Positions 57,160 through 64,000 of a stretch of 64,000 nucleotides of DNA are shown piece by piece. A program made the translations under genes and the position numbers. Under the pieces are notes generated by a model. It worked only from the letters and a program-made list of their open reading frames with translations, had not been told where the DNA came from and ran no database searches. The number at the start of each line of letters is the position of its first letter. Position 1 is the first letter of the stretch. Source of the DNA: Vibrio sp. FE10 (GTDB lineage Bacteria > Pseudomonadota > Gammaproteobacteria > Enterobacterales > Vibrionaceae); assembly GCF_030297155.1 (NCBI RefSeq), contig NZ_AP028068.1, positions 2,046,001 to 2,110,000 on the forward strand, in the 5' to 3' direction.

Positions 57160-59055
57160 CTAGCGACGTTTTTCAGGAAGCAAAGCCGCCTTCTCTTCTG
57201 AAATCCACCATGTATCAATGCCTAAATCGTATTTAGGTAATACATCTGGACGCTCAAACTTATCCCACATTGCTACGCGATATTCACCGACGTGCCATTG
57301 AGGGATGTTGTAGAAATTCCACTGCAATACACGGTCTAGTGAACGACCTAACGTAAGAAGCTTTTCAGGATGCTGTTGGTTACGCGCAATTTCTTCTGTT
57401 AACGCGTCAACCACCGGATCCATTACACCTGCAGTATTGTAAGTAGAATCAATGTAGTTAGAGTTCCAAACAATCATTAAGTTCGGGCTAGGATAAGGGT
57501 TTGCAGAAAACGATGAAGACACCATGTCGAAATCACGATCACGCAAGCGCTTGATGTACTGAGTGGTATCGATGGTACGGATCTTCATCTCGATGCCCAT
57601 ACGCTTGAGGTTCTTTTGAACAGGCGTTGCAATACGCTCCGTGGTTGGGCTGTAAATCAACAACTCAAATGACATCGGCTTGCCGGTCTTTTCATTGGTC
57701 ATTACTTTGTCTTTCAGTACCCACCCTGCTTCTTTTAAAAGCTTGAAAGCAGTACGCATCTGGCTACGAATACGGCCACTGCCATCGGTGACTGATGGCT
57801 GGAACTCTTCAGTAAAAACTCTTGGAGGGATTTGGTCTTTGTACTGAGACAGCAATTCAACTTCGTCTGCGCTTGGTAAGCCTTTCGCTTCATAATCTGT
57901 GTTTTGGAAGTAGCTACGAGTCCGTTTGTACTGACCATAAAACATGTTTTTGTTCATCCACTCAAAGTCCATCGCGTAGGTTAACGCTTCACGCACTTTA
58001 GGGTCAGAGAACACTGGAGATTGGATATTGAAGACAAAACCTTGAGTCGTTTCAGGCTTCTCATGATTGATCTCTTCTTTAATGATGTAGCCTTTATCGA
58101 AGTTTGCGCCCGTGTAAGAGTTGGCCCAGAACTTAGCCGAGTTTTCGGTTCTAAGATCGAACTCCCCTGCTTTGAAGGCTTCCAGCATTACGGTGTCATC
58201 ACGATAGTAATCGTATTGCACTTGCTTGAAGTTGTTGCGACCAACATTGACTGGCAAATCCGCAGCCCAGTAATTTTCATCTAAACCGTAGGTCACGCTT
58301 TGACCCGATTTATAGCTGATGATCTTATAGGGACCGCTGCCGACTGGCGGTTCACTAAGCGGCTCAGACAGTTTTCTGTCTTTCCAGAAATGTTTTGGTA
58401 ATACACGAGTACTTTGGGCAAAGCTAAACAGCTTCTCGCGGTTTGGCTTGTTCATCTCAATGCGAACAACCGAATCAGAAACAGCCGTTACTGATTCAAT
58501 TTCTTTGTAATACACGCGATATTGAGGCACACCTTCTTTTGAAAACTTATCAAAGGTAAAGGCCACATCATGAGCCGTGATTGGTTTACCATCTTGGAAT
58601 TTAGCATCTGGGTTAATGTCGATTTCCATCCAAGTGAAATCACTGGCGTAGCGAACCTTTGAGGCGATCAATGGATAATACGCATCAATCTCGTCACTCG
58701 GAGAAAACATCAAGGTATCGTAAATCTCCCCCGTATAGCTGGCAGCAACGCCGCGGGAACCGAATCGATTAAAGCTATCGTAAGTACCGATACTGCCATA
58801 GGTCACCTTACCTTGCTTTGGCGCATCAGGATTAACGTAATCGAAATGAGTGAAATCGACAGGATATTTTGCTTCACCAAAACCGACCAGTTGAGTGGTT
58901 TCAATAACGGTGACAGCGGGAGTTGATTCGGTATCAGAGGCGTTTGTAACGGAGGGATATAGAGCAATTAGCGGCAGCATGACTGCACATGACTTCAAAT
59001 TAGACCTGAAAAATTGAGTGCGCTGCGAGGCTTTGCTTCGGAAATCTGTTCCCAT
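57160..59055 (-). CDS. yejA: YejA: peptide-binding protein
   Basis: 631 residues. A long N-terminus leads to a hydrophobic signal (SCAVMLPLIALYPSVTNA). The mature part has the YejA features VDFTHFDYVNPDAPKQGKVTYG, YDSFNRF, DINPDAKFQDGKPITAHDVAFTFD and the C-terminal NIPQWHVGEYRVAMWDKF. It should capture peptides for YejBEF. It is the first gene of the operon; the 240 bp upstream separate it from the beta-lactamase gene. Confidence 0.95.
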   Translation of the reverse strand: MGTDFRSKASQRTQFFRSNLKSCAVMLPLIALYPSVTNASDTESTPAVTVIETTQLVGFGEAKYPVDFTHFDYVNPDAPKQGKVTYGSIGTYDSFNRFGSRGVAASYTGEIYDTLMFSPSDEIDAYYPLIASKVRYASDFTWMEIDINPDAKFQDGKPITAHDVAFTFDKFSKEGVPQYRVYYKEIESVTAVSDSVVRIEMNKPNREKLFSFAQSTRVLPKHFWKDRKLSEPLSEPPVGSGPYKIISYKSGQSVTYGLDENYWAADLPVNVGRNNFKQVQYDYYRDDTVMLEAFKAGEFDLRTENSAKFWANSYTGANFDKGYIIKEEINHEKPETTQGFVFNIQSPVFSDPKVREALTYAMDFEWMNKNMFYGQYKRTRSYFQNTDYEAKGLPSADEVELLSQYKDQIPPRVFTEEFQPSVTDGSGRIRSQMRTAFKLLKEAGWVLKDKVMTNEKTGKPMSFELLIYSPTTERIATPVQKNLKRMGIEMKIRTIDTTQYIKRLRDRDFDMVSSSFSANPYPSPNLMIVWNSNYIDSTYNTAGVMDPVVDALTEEIARNQQHPEKLLTLGRSLDRVLQWNFYNIPQWHVGEYRVAMWDKFERPDVLPKYDLGIDTWWISEEKAALLPEKRR

Positions 59056-59295
59056 TTGACTCTCCCTTCAAATGTTATGAATTCTATATTCAACTTGATT
59101 AACCGGCTTTGAATGCACACCGTTAAAACAAGTATAGGTTCAAATCTAACATCATGTAATAACTAATAAAACCATCAGCACTCCATCTCTGACGGTTTAT
59201 TTACAAATTACTCGGGTTCAGTCTAAAGAAATAGAACTCGCCAGCACCGAAGCTGGGTCAATGACTAGCGCGAAGTATAGTGAAGTGGGTATTAA

Positions 59296-60159
59296 CTATT
59301 GAACACGGTAATCATCAAAGATAAGTTCACCAATTTCATTTATCACAGTGTCACGCTCTGGAATGGTTAACTCGGTTTCTGTGAGAGAGATACTGATGAT
59401 CAACGGAGCGCGAGTTTCACTCCACACGATAGCCGTAATAGCGCGCGAGCCATAAGCGCCCGCTCCTGATCTGTCAGCAATCTTCCAACCATCAGGCAGG
59501 ATCGAACGAATCATTCCATCAGAGACTTTGTTGTCCTTCATCCAAGTCTTGAGCTGAGCTTTAGAATCTTCTAATAGCACGTTGCCATACACCAATTCAT
59601 TCAACGTTTTCACCATAGTGTTTGGTGTTGTGGTGTCACGAACATCACCCGGTCGAGCATGATTCAAATCGGGTTCGATATGGTCAAGACGTGTTTCGCG
59701 GTCTCCGATTGAACGCAAAAACTCTGTTAACCCGTTAGGCCCATCAATACCAGCTAACACGATATTAGCGGCCGTGTTGTCGCTCATTTCCATGGTTGCA
59801 GCACATGCACCTGTGAGTGAAATTTCTTTACCGACAAACGCTTTAGTCATCGGAGACCAAGCAATAAGCTCATCAGATTTAACCCCAACCTTAGACTCTA
59901 AATCTAACCCTTCATTTTCAGAATCATAGAGAAGATTGGCGCAAGCTAAGGTTTTGAAAGTGCTCATCATTGGAAAGCGCTCGTCACCCTTATAACTCCA
60001 TGTTTGCTTAGTTGCAGAATCATAAACAGAAACACCAATGCGCGCGGATACACGAGACTCGATTTGCTCAATAGACTCAGGATCCAAAGAATGACTCAAT
60101 GACGATGTAGAGAAGAAAACGCTCAACAACACAAGAGCGAGAGAGGGATATTTTTTCAT
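59296..60159 (-). CDS. bla: Class A beta-lactamase, CARB/PSE-like
   Basis: 287 residues with a signal peptide. All class A motifs are present: S66-T-F-K69 (active serine), S126-D-N128, E162-P-D-L-N166 (general base) and R230-S-G232 in place of K-T/S-G. The RSG triad and the following RAITAIVWSE are the hallmark of carbenicillin-hydrolysing CARB/PSE enzymes, chromosomal forms of which are known in vibrios. C73 and C119 could form the usual disulfide. It acts in the periplasm. There is no integron or IS next to it and base usage is unremarkable, so it looks like an intrinsic gene. The expected phenotype is penicillin hydrolysis. Confidence 0.95.
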   Translation of the reverse strand: MKKYPSLALVLLSVFFSTSSLSHSLDPESIEQIESRVSARIGVSVYDSATKQTWSYKGDERFPMMSTFKTLACANLLYDSENEGLDLESKVGVKSDELIAWSPMTKAFVGKEISLTGACAATMEMSDNTAANIVLAGIDGPNGLTEFLRSIGDRETRLDHIEPDLNHARPGDVRDTTTPNTMVKTLNELVYGNVLLEDSKAQLKTWMKDNKVSDGMIRSILPDGWKIADRSGAGAYGSRAITAIVWSETRAPLIISISLTETELTIPERDTVINEIGELIFDDYRVQ

Positions 60160-60351
60160 TGTGAAACCATAAAAAAGCGATCGATTGATCGTAGATAAAA
60201 TTAAACTCGACGCCTTAAAAGCATCGAGCGGAGAGAATATAAGCAGAAAGCGACTCCCTAATCTAGAGACAATGAAAATAACTGACTAAACCCGAACAAT
60301 ATCTTCATATTTTAGATATCCTTAAAGGAGTGATTTCAATAGGATTCAACC

Positions 60352-61413
60352 TTGAATAAACCAAACCACATAACACTCGCAACGTTCAATCTTTTGAACT
60401 ACCTCGAACCACCGAATGCTTATTATGATTTTGAGAACATCTACAGCTTCGAGGAGTGGCAGAAGAAACAAGGCTGGATGGCTGAAGCGATTGGTTCATT
60501 AGATTGTGATGTGATTGGCTTCCAAGAGATATTTAGCCCGCAGTCTTTAGAGCAGTTAATGAATGATCTGGGTTATCCGTACTTTGCGGTTGTCGATTGC
60601 CCGCATGTTGAAGATGATTACCTGTATACCTCGCCTGTAGTCGGTATCGCCTCTCGCTACCCGATTGAAAAAGTACAGCCGGTTAAACCAGATTCAGAGT
60701 TGCTGTCAGCCTTCAATCTTAGTGACAATTTTTCATTCAACCGAACGCCTGTCCACGCGACCATTACGCTTCCTCACTTGGGCTCGACTGATTGTTACGT
60801 TGTACATTTCAAATCTCAGCGAGCAACCGAACCAAAAAATCACACTCCAGATAACGCTGATAGAACTAAAGTCTCGGAAACCTCAGGCAACCAAAAGCCA
60901 AAAAGTGACACATTGGTTAAGCTTCATCAGGAGCAACTTGGGTCTTGGTTATCTAGCGTTCAGCGCGGCCTAGAAGCTCAGATGCTGCATCAATACATTA
61001 CCCATCAACGTCACCAAACCGATCAACCAGTTGTGTTAATGGGTGATTTTAACAAGCCATTGTTTCACAATGAGTTCAAAGGACTTCTTAGCTATTCATT
61101 GAATCGAGATGAAGCAAGCAAACATTGGTTATCGCACTTTAGACTAAAAGACAGTTGGGATCTGTACCATCAGCTTCACGAAGAGGATTTGCTCGAACAA
61201 CGTAAACCAACACACTATTACGGCGCTTCAGGGTCAGTTTTGGATTACATCTTGATGTCGAACGAGTTTGATTGTCAGAACTCATCAAGCTTGATGGAGA
61301 TCTCTAACTACACAGTGCTAGACCATCACCTCATCAATCCTAGTTTTGAACACGACCAATTCAGTACTGACCATGCCATCGTTGCAGTCACCGCTCATAT
61401 CCGTGAAGCCTAA
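60352..61413 (+). CDS. Endonuclease/exonuclease/phosphatase-family protein
   Basis: 353 residues of the EEP superfamily. LATFNLLNYL gives the metal-site Asn, VIGFQEIF the metal-binding Glu, VLMGDFNKP the Asp-Asn pair, and STDHAIVAV the terminal Asp-His. It is therefore probably an active metal-dependent phosphodiesterase or nuclease. There is no signal peptide. The start is TTG, since the frame has no earlier start. It is divergent from the beta-lactamase gene, and a strong terminator follows. Confidence 0.88.
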   Translation: MNKPNHITLATFNLLNYLEPPNAYYDFENIYSFEEWQKKQGWMAEAIGSLDCDVIGFQEIFSPQSLEQLMNDLGYPYFAVVDCPHVEDDYLYTSPVVGIASRYPIEKVQPVKPDSELLSAFNLSDNFSFNRTPVHATITLPHLGSTDCYVVHFKSQRATEPKNHTPDNADRTKVSETSGNQKPKSDTLVKLHQEQLGSWLSSVQRGLEAQMLHQYITHQRHQTDQPVVLMGDFNKPLFHNEFKGLLSYSLNRDEASKHWLSHFRLKDSWDLYHQLHEEDLLEQRKPTHYYGASGSVLDYILMSNEFDCQNSSSLMEISNYTVLDHHLINPSFEHDQFSTDHAIVAVTAHIREA

Positions 61414-61460
61414 CTATTCGATTACATTCTCAATCGGATTCACCAAAGATAAGCATTAAA

Positions 61461-61486
61461 AAAGCCGCAGTTAAAAACTGCGGCTT
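61461..61486. terminator. Bidirectional terminator between the EEP gene and the outer-membrane gene
   Basis: A perfect 12-bp stem AAAGCCGCAGTT/AACTGCGGCTTT with a 2-nt AA spacer lies between two convergent genes. A runs on the left and T residues on the right fit termination from both sides. Confidence 0.92.
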
Positions 61487-61562
61487 TCCACTTTAGCTAA
61501 ACGGGTTGAGCCAACCGACGCCCCATTTAGAAACCGATTTACCGTTTAGCAAAGTGTGAAAC

Positions 61563-62186
61563 TTAGAATGTGTACATTGCGCCTAAGTAGAAAGAGTCCA
61601 AAACGACAGTTTCTTCTATCTTATGTCCGTTGTCGTAATTTTCAATGTCGAAAGCATCGGCTTCATATGCTAGGCGAAAGCTCAATGAAGACATTGTAGG
61701 TGGCGTATATTCAACACCAACACCCATACGGATGCCATCTCCCGTATCATCAAAACCATTTCCTGAAGGGCGAGAACCGTCTGCAAACTTCATATCTAAA
61801 TCAATGGTCGATAAACCAATCGTACCAAATGGACGAACGCCATTATCAAACGTGTAACCAAGATTAGCCGTTACTGAAAAGATTTGAGGTGTCCAAGTGA
61901 AACCATCGTTACGACCGGGAGATCTAGCAACAACATCGCCAAAGTCTGTATATTGCGCTTCAATCGCAACAATGCGATTAAATTTATAACCTGCAATCAA
62001 ACGATATGTATTGTCTTCGGCTTTAAAACTAACTGGTACATTTACAGAATCAAACATACCACCATCATCCACACCAGACGTACCGATTGCGCCGCCTAGG
62101 TAGAAACCACTGTCTGCTGCCATTACATTGTTTGCTGCCACTGCTGACGACATCATCGCAATGCTTAGAATAAATTTGTTGTTCAT
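61563..62186 (-). CDS. Outer-membrane beta-barrel protein (OmpA-barrel-like)
   Basis: 207 residues: a signal peptide (MNNKFILSIAMMSSAVAANNVMA), then eight amphipathic strands and a terminal phenylalanine (SFYLGAMYTF). Segments such as SGFYLGGAIGTSGVDDG and YKFNRIVAIEAQYTDFGDV match the small eight-stranded barrel family (OmpA membrane-domain or OmpX-like). There is no peptidoglycan-binding domain. Function unknown. Confidence 0.85.
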   Translation of the reverse strand: MNNKFILSIAMMSSAVAANNVMAADSGFYLGGAIGTSGVDDGGMFDSVNVPVSFKAEDNTYRLIAGYKFNRIVAIEAQYTDFGDVVARSPGRNDGFTWTPQIFSVTANLGYTFDNGVRPFGTIGLSTIDLDMKFADGSRPSGNGFDDTGDGIRMGVGVEYTPPTMSSLSFRLAYEADAFDIENYDNGHKIEETVVLDSFYLGAMYTF

Positions 62187-62621
62187 TACTGCTTGACCTT
62201 ACTTATTACAAATCAAGATTGCTGCGCCTTCCTGTGCTGCACAATCTTGTTAGAGTTATCCGACACCCCGTCGAATTCGCAAGCAGGTTAAGCTCACAGA
62301 AAACAAAAAAATAAATAAAAATATAACCACTTTGTAATTTCAAACAACAGAATCAGTAAAAACCAATTAAACACATGAATAATAACGAAATAAAAACCAA
62401 TCATTTCTAGAAGAAAACCTCTCCTTGATTTTCAAACCAGACCATTTTTAGATTTTAATCACGCGAACTTACGCACGCTTACTTTCAGGAGTGGCGTTAT
62501 TTCGCATAATCCGCGCGCTTTGATCATTAGTACACTTAAATAAGCACGCTCAAGCAGTTACCCGCTCCAACCGCAGGCCAGCTTTATCTCCACCATTCAA
62601 AATAAGAAAAACCACAACGTA
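62187..62621. other. 435-bp AT-rich divergent intergenic region
   Basis: It separates the outer-membrane gene (minus) from the winged-helix gene (plus) and should hold both promoters. I saw no strong hairpin, operator or open frame worth calling. Confidence 0.5.
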
Positions 62622-62936
62622 ATGAACCAGACCATAGACCTCAACGGCTTAATCATTGATATCAACTCTCGAACTATTACTAATCAACAGGGAAACAAAA
62701 TCACTTTGCGCCCTCACCTTTTGGCAGTGCTCTGTTTATTGCTAGAAAATGCGGGAAGACCCATTTCGAAAGAACACATCGTTGATACCTGTTGGGACGG
62801 ACAACTCTCATCTCCTCACGTTCTCGCCAACGTCGTCTATAACCTACGTAACGTCTTTGCTCATTTGAGAGCCCCAAACATACAGATAGTTACCATCAAC
62901 AAGTTTGGCTACGCGTTATCGGTTGAATCCACTTAA
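62622..62936 (+). CDS. Solitary ToxR/OmpR-type winged-helix DNA-binding protein
   Basis: 104 residues comprising only a winged-helix domain of the ToxR/CadC/OmpR type: LRPHLLAVLCLLLENAGRPISKEHIVDTCWDG, then SPHVLANVVYNLRNVF and the hairpin IVTINKFGYALS. No receiver, transmembrane helix or periplasmic domain is attached, unlike most relatives. It is divergent from the outer-membrane barrel gene and could regulate it; this is positional inference only. Confidence 0.82.
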   Translation: MNQTIDLNGLIIDINSRTITNQQGNKITLRPHLLAVLCLLLENAGRPISKEHIVDTCWDGQLSSPHVLANVVYNLRNVFAHLRAPNIQIVTINKFGYALSVEST

Positions 62937-63085
62937 GTGGCGAGAAGCTGGGGGATTAGGAACAGCCATTGTCAGGCTAAACGGTGTGAATAACGCATCG
63001 TAAACATCCCCTCTTTCATCCCGTTTGATACCCCCTAAAACGCTTTGTATTCCTCAGTTTTGTTCGTGTTTATGCAACTAATCGA

Positions 63086-63101
63086 GGTGATAAAGATCAC
63101 C
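63086..63101 (+). promoter_or_regulatory. CRP-like binding site
   Basis: GGTGATAAAGATCACC has the TGA-N6-TCA spacing of CRP sites, just upstream of the first ribose operator. Activation by cAMP-CRP is expected for rbs operons; the match is good but untested. Confidence 0.65.
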
Positions 63102-63112
63102 AAAAAACACCC

Positions 63113-63130
63113 CATCGAAACGTTTCGATG
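63113..63130 (+). promoter_or_regulatory. rbsO1: RbsR-type operator 1
   Basis: CATCGAAACGTTTCGATG is a perfect 18-bp palindrome with the central CG of LacI/GalR-family operators, upstream of rbsD. It is the probable binding site of the ribose repressor RbsR. Confidence 0.82.
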
Positions 63131-63190
63131 ATCGTTATCACACTCTAAAACAATCAAACGTGCAAATGATAAATCAAACACTATTATCAC

Positions 63191-63208
63191 TATCGAAACG
63201 TTTCGATG
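63191..63208 (+). promoter_or_regulatory. rbsO2: RbsR-type operator 2
   Basis: A second copy of the palindrome (ATCGAAACGTTTCGAT core plus one flanking base each side) lies with its centre 78 bp downstream of operator 1 and about 65 bp before rbsD. Paired operators suggest DNA looping by a tetrameric repressor or two-step promoter occlusion. Confidence 0.8.
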
Positions 63209-63264
63209 GCTTTTTCTTGAGTTGTTCTCAACCCATTAAACGTTATTTTTCGATAGGTCGTGAT

Positions 63265-63684
63265 ATGAAAAAAAGTACTCTAATTAATTCTGAACTCTCT
63301 TACTTGGTGGCGACTCTTGGCCACACAGATGAAATCACGATTTGTGACGCGGGCTTACCAATTCCAGACCAGGTAACTCGCATTGATCTTGCTCTGACTC
63401 ATGGTGTACCAAGCTTTCAACAAACGGTAAAAACCATGCTGGATGAATCTCAAATTGAAGGTGTTGTGATTGCAGAAGAGTTTGCGAAAGTAAGCCCAGA
63501 GCACCACGCTTCGCTGATTGATTTGATCAAGACAGAAGAAGCGCGTTGCGGAAAATCGCTTTCGATTACGTACATTACTCATGAAGAATTCAAAGAGCGC
63601 ACGCATGAAAGCCGCGCGGTTATCCGCACTGGTGAATGCACACCTTACGCGAATGTTATTTTCCAAGCTGGCGTAACGTTTTAG
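63265..63684 (+). CDS. rbsD: D-ribose pyranase
   Basis: 139 residues, the normal RbsD length, starting [20 protein letters not shown] with the catalytic histidine at residue 20 and DAGLPIPD next to it. It converts beta-pyranose to furanose-accessible forms of ribose for RbsK. The open frame extends further upstream, but that part crosses operator 2 and has no family similarity, so the ATG at 63265 is the start. It is first in the rbs operon. Confidence 0.95.
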   Translation: MKKSTLINSELSYLVATLGHTDEITICDAGLPIPDQVTRIDLALTHGVPSFQQTVKTMLDESQIEGVVIAEEFAKVSPEHHASLIDLIKTEEARCGKSLSITYITHEEFKERTHESRAVIRTGECTPYANVIFQAGVTF

Positions 63685-63773
63685 CTCAAGCGAAACGCAA
63701 CGACAGTCCAGCGTCATTGCTGAACAAAGATAGACACAACCAAATACAACTGGCCCCGAGTAAAGGAACCGAC

Positions 63774-64000
63774 ATGACTCAAGCCATTTTAGAACTTAGC
63801 TCAATTGAGAAAGCCTTCCCTGGTGTGAAAGCACTGGATAAGGCAAGCCTCAACGTTTACCCAGGACGCGTAATGGCGTTAATGGGTGAAAACGGTGCAG
63901 GTAAATCAACGCTCATGAAAGTGCTCACCGGCATTTACCACTTGGATGGCGGCACTATCGCCTACCAAGGTAAACCAGCGGCATTTAAAGGACCTCGTGA
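63774..64000 (+). CDS. rbsA: Ribose ABC transporter ATPase, N-terminal part
   Basis: The first 75 codons of RbsA before the window ends. [24 protein letters not shown] and Walker [10 protein letters not shown] are typical of sugar-type double-ABC ATPases. A TAAAGGAA ribosome-binding site lies six bases before the ATG, and the gene begins 89 bp after rbsD. The rest (rbsC, rbsB, rbsK, rbsR) is expected beyond the edge. Confidence 0.95.
   Translation, partial: MTQAILELSSIEKAFPGVKALDKASLNVYPGRVMALMGENGAGKSTLMKVLTGIYHLDGGTIAYQGKPAAFKGPR

Larger units (their letters stand above)
62937..63264. other. Ribose operon promoter region
   Basis: 328 bp holding a CRP-like site and two identical LacI-type palindromes ahead of rbsD (listed separately). 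No gene is present. Confidence 0.75.

Noticed and set aside
59296-60159. Beta-lactamase as a recent integron cassette
   Set aside because: No attC-like site, integrase, IS or change in base character was seen around it.
63160-63264. N-terminal extension of rbsD in the longest frame
   Set aside because: It spans an operator palindrome and adds sequence absent from RbsD. The internal ATG gives the exact family length.

Overview
The window looks like a chromosomal segment of a marine Vibrio, most likely of the Splendidus clade and probably chromosome 2. This is inferred from gene content and protein character, not from a database search. Supporting features are an nspS-mbaA polyamine/c-di-GMP pair, a complete second F1Fo ATP synthase operon, a CARB-like class A beta-lactamase, a BCCT transporter locus and an AT-leaning Vibrio-like codon style. 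I saw no rRNA, tRNA, CRISPR array, prophage or replication origin. The only intact mobile element is one IS630-family insertion sequence.

Layout. 1-3.5 kb: the end of a fasciclin-domain protein, two small membrane proteins, and a minus-strand run of GNAT, cupin, YgjV-like and PhzF-like genes. 3.7-9.1 kb: c-di-GMP signalling, with an NspS-like polyamine-binding protein, an MbaA-like GGDEF-EAL protein, and then a degenerate GGDEF membrane protein with a small periplasmic partner. 9.5-14.1 kb: a second cbb3-type oxidase operon (cytochrome c, ccoN, ccoO and a five-heme CcoP fusion). 14.4-16.6 kb: two small conserved-looking proteins and a proline-iminopeptidase-like hydrolase. 17-26 kb: a minus-strand catabolic-looking locus (two unrecognised proteins, BCCT transporter, M19-like hydrolase, aldehyde dehydrogenase, RidA-like protein) with a divergent LysR regulator. 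26.9-33.8 kb: atpIBEFHAGDC. 33.9-38 kb: a frameshifted nitrilase-family gene, a divergent LysR gene, and a heme protein/cytochrome b pair. 38.4-59 kb, all minus strand: an S4 protein, a two-component system, a very large metzincin lipoprotein, the IS630 copy, an outer-membrane barrel, and two adjacent YejABEF-type peptide importers. 59.3-64 kb: beta-lactamase, an EEP-family phosphodiesterase, an outer-membrane barrel, a solitary winged-helix regulator, and the start of the ribose operon (rbsD, rbsA) with two LacI-type operators.

How the genes work together. Several blocks are coherent modules: polyamine sensing to c-di-GMP turnover; a respiratory oxidase whose CcoP carries its own dehydrogenase-type triheme domain; uptake plus oxidation of an unidentified, possibly betaine-like compound; and secreted proteolysis beside peptide import and a two-component system. 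The IS630 copy sits 14 bp from the metzincin start codon and has probably cut it off from upstream transcription.

The most unusual pattern is that many genes carry short, degenerate tandem repeats of 7-27 bp in the 3' flank. Each array has its own unit. Several begin at, or even include, the gene's stop codon, and several lie between the stop codon and a terminator-like hairpin. The other leading novelties are the pentaheme CcoP fusion and the BCCT/M19/unknown-protein locus.
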